Notes: a model not told the origin generated them from the letters alone. A DNA stretch of 64,000 nucleotides from Streptomyces sp. MA5143a (GCF_900290235.1 NZ_OLMK01000077.1:61877-125876), one strand, 5' to 3'; numbered from the stretch's first letter, positions 1-9,424 are shown. Made by a program: numbers and translations.

Positions 1-350
1 GACTCACCGTCGGTGGGGTCGGGGACGCGGTGGTCGCCGTGCTGCGTTCCCCGTACCCGTATCTGCTGCTGTTCACCGGCGCGTTCGGCCTGGTCATGTC
101 GCAGGCGGCGCTCCAGCGCTGCCGGGCGTCGCTGATCGTGCCGGTGTGCACGACGGTGACCAGCCTGTTCACGGCCGTGCTCGGCACGCTGTCGTTCGGT
201 GAGTCGCTGCCGGACGATCCGCTGCGGCTGGCGCTGCGGCTGTCCGGCACGGTGCTCGCGGTCGGTGTCCTGCTGAGCATGCCCAAGCACGACGCGCCGC
301 CGTCGGCGCCGCAACCCTCCACCCCCGCCAAGGAGCTGACCCCGCCATGA
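1..350 (+). CDS. DMT/EamA-like membrane permease, C-terminal fragment
   Basis: This is the 3' end of a gene that starts left of the window. The open frame runs from base 3 and encodes about 115 residues. It shows three hydrophobic segments (around LLLFTGAFGLVMSQAAL, IVPVCTTVTSLFTAVLG and LSGTVLAVGVLLSM) and then a Pro/Ala-rich cytoplasmic tail. The pattern fits the last helices of a drug/metabolite-transporter (EamA) type permease; the substrate cannot be guessed. The stop overlaps the start of the Trm112 gene (ATGA), so the two are probably translationally coupled. Confidence 0.6.
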   Translation, partial: LTVGGVGDAVVAVLRSPYPYLLLFTGAFGLVMSQAALQRCRASLIVPVCTTVTSLFTAVLGTLSFGESLPDDPLRLALRLSGTVLAVGVLLSMPKHDAPPSAPQPSTPAKELTPP

Positions 351-586
351 ACCCCGACGACCCGTTGCTTCAGATCCTGGCGTGCCCGCTCGACAAGGGG
401 CCGCTGCATCTGGTCGTGCCCGAGGAGGGCGCGGACGAGGCGTCCCGGGCACCGGAGTCGCTCTACAACCCGCGGCTGCACCGCCGGTACCCGATCGTCG
501 ACGGCATCCCGCAACTGCTGCCGTCCTCGGGCGAGCAGGTCACGGAGGACGAACACGAGGAACTGCTGAGGAGGATGTGTTCATGA
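347..586 (+). CDS. Trm112 family protein
   Basis: The product is a 79-residue protein beginning MNPDDPLLQILACPLDKGPL, with the YPIVDGIPQLLP motif typical of the Trm112/UPF0434 family. Family members are small zinc-ribbon-like proteins, some of which activate methyltransferases. Here only the CPLDKG half of the usual double Cys site is present, as in many bacterial members. The gene overlaps the permease upstream and the FkbM methyltransferase downstream by ATGA junctions. This tight coupling to a methyltransferase fits a partner-protein role, which is an inference. Confidence 0.8.
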   Translation: MNPDDPLLQILACPLDKGPLHLVVPEEGADEASRAPESLYNPRLHRRYPIVDGIPQLLPSSGEQVTEDEHEELLRRMCS

Positions 587-1401
587 CCACGCTCGCCGCC
601 CGGCTGGCCCCGCTGCTGCCCGACCGGGCGGTCGCCGCGACCGCCCGGTTCGTCTATCCCCGGTTCGAGCCCGAGCTGGCCCGGCTCGACGAGCTCTGTC
701 CGCCCGGCTGCGGCACGGCCGTCGACGTCGGCGGCTGGTACGGCCCGTGGACGCACCGGCTCGCCCGGCGGGCCGCGCGGGTGGTGACCGTCGAGCCGGT
801 GCCCCGGCTGGCCCGGCTGCTCGTCGCGGGCGCCCCCGGCAACGTCCGGGTCGTCCAGGCCGCCGCGTCCGACCGGCCGGGCACCGCCCGGCTGTGGCTG
901 CCGCCCGGCGACGACGGCGGGCGGGGTGTGTCGTCGCTGGTCCGCCGGGACATCCACGCCCGCGCCCTCGACGTCCCGTGCGTCACCCTCGACGGGCTCG
1001 GCCTGAGCGAGGTCGGCTTCGTCAAGATCGACGTGGACGGCAACGAACTCGCCGTGCTGCGCGGTGCCTCAGCGACCCTCGCCCGTGACCGCCCGGCCCT
1101 CTTCGTCGAGCTGGAGTCCCGTATCCAGCCGATCGCCCCGGTCGTCGACCTCCTCACCGGCCTCGGCTACACCGGCTGGGTGCTGCCCGCCGGGACCTGG
1201 CACCGGCTGAACCCGGCCGTGCTGGAGGCCCACCAGGCGCGCACGTCGTACGTGGCGTCGCACGGTCTGCTGCGCCGGGTCCTGCCGTTCGGGGGACCGC
1301 GGTACGTGAACTCGGTGCTGTTCCTGCCGGACGGGCGCCGACCGGGCGGGGGGACGGTGGGGGAGCATGGCTCCCATGCCCTCCGCGAAGCGCCCCGGTA
1401 G
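583..1401 (+). CDS. FkbM family methyltransferase
   Basis: The 272-residue protein has an SAM-binding fold: motif I is AVDVGGWYGPWT (about residues 46-57), followed by VVTVEPVP. The FkbM-type block VGFVKIDVDGNELAVLRGA and FVELES come next. FkbM enzymes O-methylate sugars or polyketide hydroxyls; the substrate here is unknown. The start at 583 overlaps the Trm112 stop. A longer upstream start in this frame would run through the Trm112 gene and is rejected. Confidence 0.8.
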   Translation: MTTLAARLAPLLPDRAVAATARFVYPRFEPELARLDELCPPGCGTAVDVGGWYGPWTHRLARRAARVVTVEPVPRLARLLVAGAPGNVRVVQAAASDRPGTARLWLPPGDDGGRGVSSLVRRDIHARALDVPCVTLDGLGLSEVGFVKIDVDGNELAVLRGASATLARDRPALFVELESRIQPIAPVVDLLTGLGYTGWVLPAGTWHRLNPAVLEAHQARTSYVASHGLLRRVLPFGGPRYVNSVLFLPDGRRPGGGTVGEHGSHALREAPR

Positions 1402-1972
1402 CCCCTCGGGTCCGTTCACCCCGCTCGACTTCCAGCTCGTGCTGCTGCGGCGGATGGCCGACCACAATCCCGGGCTCGTCGAGGAGGCCCGGCGGGAGCT
1501 GGGGGTGTCGATCGCGGAGATGCGCGAGGCGAACAAGCGGTGGCAGGCGATGGTCCGCTCGCCCCGGGCACGGGGCGCCGCCGCCCGGTACCGGTCCGTG
1601 TTGGGCGCGCCGGAGTCCGTGGCGCCGCGCCGCATCGGCGACCTGGACTGCGAGGCCCGGCTGTGGCCGGTGCCGCTGTGGCCGGACCTCCGGTTCGAGG
1701 TGCTGGTCGGCCCGGACGGGGCGGTCTGGAACGAGTGGCTCGTCCGGGCACCGGGGGCCGCCGGCCCCGCCCCGGCCACCCTGGAGGACCTCACCCCGTG
1801 GTCGTGCACGGTCGACGAGGTGGCCCGCGCGTTCGCCCCGGCCCGGCCGCTGGAGGGGACGGCGCCGACCCGCTGGGGGCTGGCGTTCGCCGCCCCGGAC
1901 GCGCGGGGCACGCGACGGGAGGTCGTCGCCGAGTTCACGTGGGGACTGTTGCAGCGGGTGAGTGCCCGGTAG
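1367..1972 (+). CDS. Hypothetical protein
   Basis: The frame encodes 201 residues with no family that I recognise. A good ribosome site (GGGGGAGC) lies directly before the ATG, and the start overlaps the end of the FkbM gene by 35 bases. The sequence is soluble-looking, with an N-terminal helix-rich part (FQLVLLRRMADHNPGLVEEARR, split here only for reading) and Trp-rich blocks in the middle (WPVPLWPDL, WNEWLV). Codon use is typical for the window, which supports a real gene. Confidence 0.55.
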   Translation: MAPMPSAKRPGSPSGPFTPLDFQLVLLRRMADHNPGLVEEARRELGVSIAEMREANKRWQAMVRSPRARGAAARYRSVLGAPESVAPRRIGDLDCEARLWPVPLWPDLRFEVLVGPDGAVWNEWLVRAPGAAGPAPATLEDLTPWSCTVDEVARAFAPARPLEGTAPTRWGLAFAAPDARGTRREVVAEFTWGLLQRVSAR

Positions 1973-2149
1973 GGCCCGCCGCCGGTTCGGGTCCGGGTCG
2001 CGGTCACGCGTGGGGAACGTGACCGTTCATCCTTGCCCCTCATTCGCTCGCCGCCGGACCCAAGTCGACCAGTCGTGATCATCCCCTCAACGGCGGCCCG
2101 CGAGGGCTTAACCTCCGCGCAGAGTCCCGTACCGCCAGGAGGCGCCCCC

Positions 2150-3061
2150 ATGTCGTCCGAACGTTCCGCGGAGCGTCGCATCGTGTCCGTCGACGCGCTG
2201 CGGCTGGGGGACCACGCGTGCATGGGGACGGCGGACGTGGCCGGGGAGTCGCCGTGGAAGGTGTTCACGGCGTACACCCGGACCAGTCTGGCGCGCCGGG
2301 AGAAGGTGCTGCTGGTGATGGACCCGGACGACCTGACGGACGACGAGGTGGTCACCCTGGTGGACGGGGGCACCGGACAGGCCGTGGCGGCGCGGGACAG
2401 CGGTCAGCTGGTGCTGCGGCGGAACACCGAGATGTACGTCCCCGACGGCCGCTTCGAGAAGGAGCGCACGATCGACGCGTACCGCGCCGAGGTCGACCGC
2501 TCCTACGCGGAGGGCTGGTCGGGGCTGCGGGTCACCGCCGACATGAGCTGGGCGCCCCGCGTCCGTCTCGCCCCGGAGCGGCTGCTGGACTACGAGGCGT
2601 CGGTGGCGCCGCTGTTCGCGGACCCGAGGTTCACCGCGATCTGCTGGTACGACCGGCGGCGGTTCGCTGACGAGCTGACGGCCCGGGTCACGGAGGTGCA
2701 CCCGGTGCGGGCCGTGGAGCTGCTCGACTCCCCGCCGGTCACCGGGACACCGGAGGGCGCCAGGATCGCCGGTGGGGCGGAGCCGGGCACGGGCCCGGAG
2801 TTCGTGGAGGCCCTGCGTGAGGCGCTGAACCACCGGGACGACTCGGGGCCCGGCCACGTCGTCCTCGATCTGCGGGACCTGTGCTTCATGGAGGCGCACT
2901 GCGCGTGGCAGTTGATCAGTCTCGCCGCGTCCCTGCCGTCCGGCAGCGCGGTGACCGTGCGCTGCGGGGAACTGCTCGCGCTGGTGCTGGAGCAACTGGG
3001 CGCGGCGGAGGTGCCGCAGCTCGTGGTCAGGGTGGAGGACGAGGCGGCGGCCGCCGGGTGA
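2150..3061 (+). CDS. MEDS sensor domain plus STAS domain protein
   Basis: The start is fixed by GGAGG 7 bases before the ATG. The 303-residue product opens with a MEDS (DcmR-like sensory) domain, marked by LRLGDHACMGTAD near residue 16 and VTADMSWAPR in the middle. The last ~90 residues resemble a STAS domain (VVLDLRDLCFMEAHCAWQL), as in anti-sigma-factor antagonists. Actinobacterial MEDS-STAS proteins are thought to act in partner-switching circuits; no kinase partner is adjacent here. A hairpin follows the gene. Confidence 0.75.
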   Translation: MSSERSAERRIVSVDALRLGDHACMGTADVAGESPWKVFTAYTRTSLARREKVLLVMDPDDLTDDEVVTLVDGGTGQAVAARDSGQLVLRRNTEMYVPDGRFEKERTIDAYRAEVDRSYAEGWSGLRVTADMSWAPRVRLAPERLLDYEASVAPLFADPRFTAICWYDRRRFADELTARVTEVHPVRAVELLDSPPVTGTPEGARIAGGAEPGTGPEFVEALREALNHRDDSGPGHVVLDLRDLCFMEAHCAWQLISLAASLPSGSAVTVRCGELLALVLEQLGAAEVPQLVVRVEDEAAAAG

Positions 3062-3081
3062 GGCGTGGAGAGCGGCATCCC

Positions 3082-3149
3082 AGGCCGTGTCCGACAATGC
3101 GCGTCGTCGCCCGGAGGGCGAGGCGGACGGGAATCGTCGGACACGGCCT
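3082..3149. terminator. Bidirectional terminator hairpin
   Basis: A perfect 14-bp inverted repeat (3082-3095 against 3136-3149, AGGCCGTGTCCGAC and its complement) encloses a 40-nt loop that contains a smaller GC hairpin. It sits between the convergent MEDS-STAS and LuxR-ATPase genes and touches the stop codon of the latter. Confidence 0.7.
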
Positions 3150-5583
3150 ACGACCACGAGCGCGCGCTGAACCAGGCCGCCACCTGGCTGCGGTTGTGGA
3201 ACCCCAGCTTGTTCAGGATCCGTTCGACATGGCCCTCGGCGGTGCGGCGGGCGATGACGAGATGGTCGGCGATCTGCTTGTTGGTGCGGCCCTGGGCGAC
3301 GAGGGCGGCGACCTGGAGTTCCCGCCGGGTGAGCGGCACGGGCTCGGCGGGGAGCCCGGTGGTCACGGCGGTGTCGGGGGCACGGCTCCCGGCCGGCGTA
3401 CGGGCGTCGCGCAAGCCGGGTGCGGGCCCGTCGGCCACGGCCGGGGCTGGCCCCGTGCGCCCGGCCGGGGCGGGCCGGCCGCCGTGCACGGCAGCGCCGG
3501 AGGAGGCGGGGCCCCTGCGTGGGCCGGGGGTGGGGTCCTCGCCCACGGTCGCCGTCGCCTCCGCCCTCCCGTCGAGGGCGTACGCCACCGTCTCCTCGGG
3601 GGACAGGGCGGCGCCGCGTCGACGGGAGCGTTCGTAGGCGTGGTCACCGAGGAGTTCACGGGCCCGGTGTTCGGCGGCGCCCAGCTGGCCAGGTCGCTGG
3701 GCGGCCGTGGGGTCGCCGCCGATGGCGTGCCAGATGCGGTCGACGGCGCCGTGCAGGACGGCGGCCCGCTCGGCCCGTCCCGCCATGGCCTCGGCGGCGG
3801 CGAGCAGGGCGAGGGTGCGGGCGAGGCTCTGGTGCTGGCGCTCGGTGTACGGCAGCCGCAGGCAGGCGCGGGCGTGCCCGGCGGCCCGCTCGTACTCCCC
3901 GGCCGACCAGTGGGCGAGGGCGAGCGTGCGCAACGCCCAGGAGCGGGCCCACTGTTCGCCGTGGGCCTCGCACAGGGCGACGGCCTCGGCGCACAGCGGG
4001 ATCGCCTCGGCGGCACGGCCCCGGCTGACGAGGGTGCAGGCCAGCTCGATCCGGGTGAGGACGACGAAGGAGGCGTGGGACGTCCGGACCAGGCCGGGGC
4101 CGAGGACGACGGGCGGCGGCGCGGGCACCGGGAGTTCGGAGTCGTCGGCGGACGCGGCCCGGGTGGGGTCGAGACCGGCGAGGACGGCGGCCGAGCGGCT
4201 GTGCACCAGTGAGGTGAGCGCGCCCGCCCACAGGGCGCGGGTGAGGGACCCGTCGGGTCGGGCCCCGGCCAGCAGCGCGCCGTCCATCCAGTGCCGGCCC
4301 TCGCCCCAGATGCCGTACGCGACCCAGTGGAACCACAGGGTGGAGGCGAGCCGCAGCCCGTGCTGCGCCTCGCCGGGGGTGGTGAGGCAGAAGTCCAGCG
4401 CGGCCCGGAAGTCGTCCTGGTCGATACGGAGCCGTTCGGTGATGCCGACCTGGTCGGGGCCGAACCAGGCCCGCTCGTACGCGGCGCCCAGCCGGGCGAA
4501 GTGGTCGCGGTGCCGCCGCCGGGTGGCGATCGTCTCCCCGAGGTCGTTCAGCTTCTCCAGGCCGTAGTCGCGCAGGGAGACCAGCAGCCGGTAGCGGACC
4601 CGGCCGTCGTGCTCCTCCCGGACGAGCACGGACTTGTCGACGAGCCCGGCCACCGCGTTGAGCACGTCGCCGCCGCAGACGGCCTCGGCCGCGGCCAGGT
4701 CGAAGCCGCCGACGAACACCGACAGCCGGGCCCAGACCGCCTGTTCCTCGGGGGTGCACAGCTCGTGGCTCCAGTCGACGGCGGAGCGCAGCGTGCGGTG
4801 GCGGGGCGCGGAGGTGGGGCTGCCGCAGGTGAGCAGCTGGTAGCGGTCGTCGAGGCGTTCGACGAGCTGGTCCACGCCGAGGGCGCGGACCCGTACGGCG
4901 GCGAGTTCGATGGCGAGCGGCAGCCCGTCGAGGCGCCGGCACAGACGAGCCACGGCCCGCTGGTTGGCCGCGCCGACGGTGAAGCCGGGGACCACGGCCG
5001 CCGCCCGGTCCGCGAACAGCCGCAGCGCGGGGAAGGTCTCGACGGCCTCGGGGCCGACGTCCTCCGCCGGGGGCGCGGGCAGCGGCGGCACCTCGAACAG
5101 CCGCTCCCCGGCGACCCCGAGCCGGTGCCTGCTGGTGGCGAGGATCCGTACGCCCTCGGTGGCCGCCAGCACGGTCCCGGCGAGCGTGGCGCAACTGCGC
5201 GGCAGGTGTTCGCAGTTGTCGAGCACGATCAGTGACCGCCGGTCGCGCAGATACTCGACGAGGACGTCCAGCGGCGGCCGTACGGTCTCGTTGCGCACCC
5301 CGAGCGCGTCGTTCACGGCGTGCGGGACGAACGCCTCGTCCCGCAGCGCCGCCAGCGGCACGAGCCACACGCCGTCCGGGAAGGCCCGCGCGACCTGTTC
5401 CGCGACATGTCCGGCGAGCCGGGTCTTGCCCACCCCGCCGGGTCCCGTCAGCGTCAGCAGTCTCCCCGCCGACAGCAACCGTCTGACTTCCGCCGCCTCG
5501 TCCCGCCGCCCCACGAAGCTCGTCAGCTCCGCCGGGAAGCCGGAGGTGCGCCGCGACTCCGATCCGCACACGACCCTGGTCAC
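3148..5583 (-). CDS. Large ATPase-LuxR transcriptional regulator
   Basis: Start chosen at the GTG at 5583, which has GAGGGC just upstream; the longer open frame to 6150 only crosses the ATP-grasp gene. The 811-residue protein begins FPAELTSFVGRRDE and has a Walker A site GPGGVGKTRLA near residue 40, Walker B-like SLIVLDNCEHL, a helical TPR-like middle and a C-terminal LuxR helix-turn-helix (LTRRELQVAALVAQGRTNKQ, then a recognition helix). This is the AfsR/LAL-like family of Streptomyces. A Pro/Ala-rich linker of ~80 residues precedes the HTH. The target is unknown. Confidence 0.85.
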   Translation of the reverse strand: MTRVVCGSESRRTSGFPAELTSFVGRRDEAAEVRRLLSAGRLLTLTGPGGVGKTRLAGHVAEQVARAFPDGVWLVPLAALRDEAFVPHAVNDALGVRNETVRPPLDVLVEYLRDRRSLIVLDNCEHLPRSCATLAGTVLAATEGVRILATSRHRLGVAGERLFEVPPLPAPPAEDVGPEAVETFPALRLFADRAAAVVPGFTVGAANQRAVARLCRRLDGLPLAIELAAVRVRALGVDQLVERLDDRYQLLTCGSPTSAPRHRTLRSAVDWSHELCTPEEQAVWARLSVFVGGFDLAAAEAVCGGDVLNAVAGLVDKSVLVREEHDGRVRYRLLVSLRDYGLEKLNDLGETIATRRRHRDHFARLGAAYERAWFGPDQVGITERLRIDQDDFRAALDFCLTTPGEAQHGLRLASTLWFHWVAYGIWGEGRHWMDGALLAGARPDGSLTRALWAGALTSLVHSRSAAVLAGLDPTRAASADDSELPVPAPPPVVLGPGLVRTSHASFVVLTRIELACTLVSRGRAAEAIPLCAEAVALCEAHGEQWARSWALRTLALAHWSAGEYERAAGHARACLRLPYTERQHQSLARTLALLAAAEAMAGRAERAAVLHGAVDRIWHAIGGDPTAAQRPGQLGAAEHRARELLGDHAYERSRRRGAALSPEETVAYALDGRAEATATVGEDPTPGPRRGPASSGAAVHGGRPAPAGRTGPAPAVADGPAPGLRDARTPAGSRAPDTAVTTGLPAEPVPLTRRELQVAALVAQGRTNKQIADHLVIARRTAEGHVERILNKLGFHNRSQVAAWFSARSWS

Positions 5584-5737
5584 GCCCTCACTTGTGGTTG
5601 CCGTACAGGCTGTTGTAACCGTGAAGACCAGCCACCGGGCACGGGCGGGCCGCCGGGGAACCGGATTTGCCGCCGGTTCGGGTGAGCGACCGGAACCGTC
5701 CGAGGAGGACGCCGGGGCAGGGCCCCGGGCCGCGACG

Positions 5738-6631
5738 TCAGCGTGCGGCGGCCGCCAGCACCGCTTCGACGACTCGTCCCACCGACTCCGTGTGCAGCCA
5801 CAGGAACAGGTTCGGCTCGACGAGCTCCAGTTCCATGACGCACGGCCGTCCGTCCGACCCGGTGACGAGGTCCACCCGCGCGTACAGCAGCTCCGGTTGC
5901 CCCGGCACCGCCGCCAACGCCCGCCGGGCCACGGAGAGTTCGTCCTCGGTGGGCGTCCAGCGCCCCAGGTCCGGGTGGGCCACCTTGTCCTCGTCGTAGG
6001 CGGTGCCCGGCGACAGCACCGCGCCCTTGCGGCTGGCGTGCAGCAGCCGGCCGCCGAAGAACTGAAGCGCCCGCTCCCCGTCGGTGTCGATGCTGGCCAC
6101 GAACGGCTGCACCATCGCGGTGAGCCCCTCGGCGTGCATCCGCTCGACATGCCGTACGGCGATCTCCCGCTGCTCCGGCCCGGCCCCGTACCGCGCGGCG
6201 AACCGGGCCCCGGCCCCGGACGTCGGCTTCACGACGTACTCGTGGGCGTCGGGCAGCTCCACGGGGTCGCCCGGCGCGAGATAGGAGGTCGGGACGACGG
6301 GCACCCCGGCGCGCGCGAGGTCGCCGAGGTACCGCTTGTCGGTGTTCCAGCGGACGACGTCGGCCGGGTTGGCGAGCCTGGTGGCCCGGCCGCACTTCTC
6401 CACCCACGCCGTGAACTCGGCCGCCCGCCAGCTGTAGTCCCAGGTGGACCGGATGACGACGAGGTCGTGGGCCGACCAGTCCACGTCCGGGTCGTCCCAG
6501 TGCACGGCCTCCGCCTCGGCGCCGGCCGCGCGCAGCGCGCCCACCAGCACCGGCAGATCCCGGTCGGCACTGGCCTTGGCGCCGGGGTCGTAGGTGGCGA
6601 GGGCGATCCGGGGGGCGGCGGTGCGGGCCAC
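5738..6631 (-). CDS. ATP-grasp domain protein
   Basis: The protein of 297 residues shows RimK/glutathione-synthetase-like ATP-grasp features: an N-terminal Rossmann-like part (RIALATYDP, DLVVIRSTWDYSW), a nucleotide-binding lysine in EYVVKPTSGAGARF, and C-terminal metal ligands in CVMELELVEPNLFL. I prefer the GTG at 6631 with GGAG 5 bases upstream; an ATG at 6664 would add 11 residues. It would ligate a carboxylate to an amine or thiol using ATP. Substrate unknown; it stands alone between two unrelated genes. Confidence 0.75.
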   Translation of the reverse strand: MARTAAPRIALATYDPGAKASADRDLPVLVGALRAAGAEAEAVHWDDPDVDWSAHDLVVIRSTWDYSWRAAEFTAWVEKCGRATRLANPADVVRWNTDKRYLGDLARAGVPVVPTSYLAPGDPVELPDAHEYVVKPTSGAGARFAARYGAGPEQREIAVRHVERMHAEGLTAMVQPFVASIDTDGERALQFFGGRLLHASRKGAVLSPGTAYDEDKVAHPDLGRWTPTEDELSVARRALAAVPGQPELLYARVDLVTGSDGRPCVMELELVEPNLFLWLHTESVGRVVEAVLAAAAR

Positions 6632-6744
6632 GGGGACTCCGTTCTCGTACGGGGGCCCGTACATCCGTCCAGGCGTGGACGGCTGCTCGGGCAGCTGGCT
6701 CTCCCGCGCAGGCTAACAACCGGGGGCACCGGACCGGGCACCCG

Positions 6745-8007
6745 TCACGGCACGGCGGGCCCGGTGATGAGCCTCCCCTTCGCGTCGTAGGGCCAGACGT
6801 TGGGGACGCAGCCCTTCATGCCCTTGATCTGCTGCATCATCGCGGGGGCGGGCCTGCCCCGGCCGGGGCAGCCGACGTGGCCCTCGCCGAGGAAGTGGCC
6901 GACCTCGTGGTTGATGATGAGGGCGCGGTAGGCCGTGACGTCGTCGGCGTAGACGGGGGTGGCCAGCTCCCACCGCTTGAGGTTGACCATGACGTTGTCC
7001 TCGACGTTGCAGTTGACCTCGCCGCGGGTGTTGAGGCCGTACGCGCCGCAGATGTCGTCGACGGTGCCCGGCGTGGCGACCTTCACGACGAAGTCGGTGG
7101 CGCCGCCGGAGACCCGCTGGAACGCGGAGTCGCCGCTCGCCGTCCATCCGCGCGGGTCGCCCAGGATGCGCTCCACCTCCTCGGCGACGTCGGCGGCGGA
7201 CAGGGACAGCCCCTTCTCGACCTCGACGCGATAGCGCAGGACCTTGCCGTCACCCACCTTGGGGCCACTGCCGGGAGCCCTGGCGAAGGTGCCCGGCCCG
7301 GTCTCGGGGATGGTGCGCCCGGACGGCGACGGCGACGGCGAGGCGGAGCGCCCGGCGGAACCGCCGGAGGAGCCACCGGAGCCACCGCCCGCCGACTCGT
7401 CGCTCGGCTCACCGCTCGCCCCGTCGGTGGAGTCGTCGGCCGAACCGCCCGTCGAACCGCCCGTCGAGCGGCTCGGTGACGTGCCGGGCGGGACGACGCG
7501 CCCGCGCTCACCGTCGGCCCCGGTCCCCGCACCCGCGCCCGATGTGCGCCGGGACCGCTCCGGTTCGGGCTCGGCGGAGACGGCGGACCGGCCCCCGGCG
7601 GACTCCTCCCGGTCGACGGGCGCCCAGCCCACGGCCGCGAACCCGGCGGCGCCGAGGACGGTGATCGCTCCCAGCCCGCCCCACAACCGCCCGCGTCCCG
7701 GACGCCCCGCACCCGACCGCCCCTTCCCGCGGCGACCGTGGCGGGCCCGGCGGCCCCGGCCCACACGGCTGTCGACCTCACCACCGCTGACCGCTCGGCC
7801 GCCGCCCTCGCCACCGTTGCCCGTGCGGGCGTCGTCCTCCGGCACCGTCCCGACGCCGTCCTCGGTGTCACCGGGTTCGCGGTCCCGGCCAAATCGTGCG
7901 GGGGCCTTGCGGCGGTGCCCGCCGCCCTTGGCCCGACGTCCGGCGGGCTCCGCGGAGCCGCTCCGGCGGCGACGGTCAGGGGAAGGCGTTGCTCTGCGCT
8001 CGGTCAT
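6745..8007 (-). CDS. DUF3152 protein, membrane-anchored with HExxH site
   Basis: The 420-residue protein has a basic Arg/Gly-rich cytoplasmic N-terminus (1-100), one membrane segment (LGAITVLGAAGFAAVGW), a long Ser/Gly/Thr/Pro-rich linker and a C-terminal ~190-residue DUF3152 domain. That domain carries NHEVGHFLGEGH, a zinc-metalloprotease-type HExxHxxxxxH signature, plus four Cys that could form disulfides. It is probably an extracytoplasmic peptidase-like protein; activity is not proven for the family. GAAGGAAC upstream of the ATG is a good ribosome site. Confidence 0.8.
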   Translation of the reverse strand: MTERRATPSPDRRRRSGSAEPAGRRAKGGGHRRKAPARFGRDREPGDTEDGVGTVPEDDARTGNGGEGGGRAVSGGEVDSRVGRGRRARHGRRGKGRSGAGRPGRGRLWGGLGAITVLGAAGFAAVGWAPVDREESAGGRSAVSAEPEPERSRRTSGAGAGTGADGERGRVVPPGTSPSRSTGGSTGGSADDSTDGASGEPSDESAGGGSGGSSGGSAGRSASPSPSPSGRTIPETGPGTFARAPGSGPKVGDGKVLRYRVEVEKGLSLSAADVAEEVERILGDPRGWTASGDSAFQRVSGGATDFVVKVATPGTVDDICGAYGLNTRGEVNCNVEDNVMVNLKRWELATPVYADDVTAYRALIINHEVGHFLGEGHVGCPGRGRPAPAMMQQIKGMKGCVPNVWPYDAKGRLITGPAVP

Positions 8008-8098
8008 GTTCCTTCAGAGTGTGATCAGGTTGTGATCGGATGAGACCCATTCGATCACGAAACGATAACGGATGACCGGCATAGTTCCGAACACGCGC

Positions 8099-8129
8099 TT
8101 GACCTTCACCTTTGGTGAAGCCCCAGCAT
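8099..8129 (+). promoter_or_regulatory. Candidate MerR-type promoter/operator
   Basis: A -35-like TTGACC (8099-8104) is followed by a 19-bp spacer and a -10-like CAGCAT (8124-8129). The spacer carries a perfect dyad CTTCACC-TTT-GGTGAAG (8104-8120). A 19-bp spacer with a central dyad is the hallmark of promoters controlled by MerR-family activators, and the next gene encodes one. The link is inferred from layout. Confidence 0.55.
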
Positions 8130-8206
8130 CGAGAGCGGAACGAGGAAGAGTCGGTGCACGATGAACCGGCCTGCGCAAAGGGGGAGTTGTGGCCGAATCA
8201 GGGGCC

Positions 8207-9256
8207 ATGCTGACGATCGGCGCGTTCGCGAAGGCGTGCCGGCTGTCGCCCAAGGCGCTGCGGCTCTACGACGAGTTGGACCTCCTGCGCCCGGCGCGGG
8301 TCGACCCGGACACCGGCTACCGCTACTACGCCACGGGGCAGTTGGAGCAGGCCCGGCTGGTGGCGTGGCTGCGCCGCCTGGGCATGCCGCTCGCCCGTAT
8401 CCGTACGGTGTGCGCGCTGCCGCCCGGCCCCGCGACCCGGGAGATCCGGGCGTACTGGGCCGGGGTCGAGGCCGACACGGCGGCCCGGCGCGAGCTGGCG
8501 GCGTTCCTCGTGGACCACCTCACCGACACACCGGGAAGGAACACCACCATGCTGGAACTTCGTTACGCCGCTCTCTCCGACACCGGACGCGTGCGCGCCG
8601 CCAACCAGGACACCGCGTACGCCGGCGACCGCCTCCTCGCCGTGGCCGACGGCTTCGGCCCCGGCGGGGCCCCCGTGAGCACGGCGGCCGTGGAGGCGCT
8701 GAAGACCCTGGAGCGCGAGCCACTTCCGGCGGGCGACGTGCTGAACGTGCTGGAGGACGCCGTACGGAGCGCCACCGACGCCGTACGGGAGAGCGCGGCG
8801 ACCGAGGACGACGGCACCACCCTGACCGCGCTGCTGTGGACCGGCTCCCGGCTCGCCCTCGTCCACATCGGCGACTCCCGCGCATACCTCCTCCGCGGCG
8901 GTGAACTGTTCCGGATCACCCATGACCACACCGTCGTCCAGTCCCTGGTCGACGAGGGCCGGCTGACCCCCGAGGAGGCGACGACCCACCCCCAACCGGC
9001 GCTGCTGCTGCGGGCGTTGACGAGCCGCGCGGACACCTCCGCCCCGGATGTGCGACTGCGGGACGCGCACCCCGGCGACCGCTACCTCCTGTGCTCCGAC
9101 GGGCTCTCCACGGTCGTCGCCGACCCGGACATCCGACGCGTCCTCGGCTCGTCCGGGACCCCTGCGGCAGCCGTGGACGCCCTCGTCGCCGAGGCGAACG
9201 GGGCGGGCGGACCGGACAACGTCAGCTGCGTGGTGGCCGACGTGGTGGAGGGGTAG
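8207..9256 (+). CDS. MerR-family HTH fused to a PP2C-type phosphatase
   Basis: Residues 1-70 are a MerR DNA-binding domain (TIGAFAKACRLSPKALRLYD and RVDPDTGYRYY), joined by a helical linker to a PP2C-type Ser/Thr phosphatase domain (ALSDTGRVRAANQD, LLAVADGF, VHIGDSRAYLLR, LLCSDGL, GGPDNVSCVV). The metal-binding Asp residues of the family are visible. A GTG start at 8189 is an alternative that adds six residues. The fusion suggests a regulator that couples promoter binding to dephosphorylation. A MerR-like promoter lies about 80 bases upstream. Confidence 0.85.
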   Translation: MLTIGAFAKACRLSPKALRLYDELDLLRPARVDPDTGYRYYATGQLEQARLVAWLRRLGMPLARIRTVCALPPGPATREIRAYWAGVEADTAARRELAAFLVDHLTDTPGRNTTMLELRYAALSDTGRVRAANQDTAYAGDRLLAVADGFGPGGAPVSTAAVEALKTLEREPLPAGDVLNVLEDAVRSATDAVRESAATEDDGTTLTALLWTGSRLALVHIGDSRAYLLRGGELFRITHDHTVVQSLVDEGRLTPEEATTHPQPALLLRALTSRADTSAPDVRLRDAHPGDRYLLCSDGLSTVVADPDIRRVLGSSGTPAAAVDALVAEANGAGGPDNVSCVVADVVEG

Positions 9257-9424
9257 CCACGGCGGGGCCGCCTGAGGGGGCGAGGGGGGGGAGGACGGGG
9301 AGGCGGCCGAGGGAGAGAGGGCTCGGGCCGGTGTCGCCACGAACGGTGCGCTGGTGCCGACGGTGGTGGGGCTGGTACTGCTCGTGCCGGGAATCGGGTA
9401 GGCCCCCATGGACCGCCCGGACCC

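Noticed and set aside
5584..6150. N-terminal extension of the LuxR-ATPase gene
   Set aside because: It only overlaps the ATP-grasp coding region in another frame; the GTG at 5583 has a ribosome site and the homologous sequence begins just after it.
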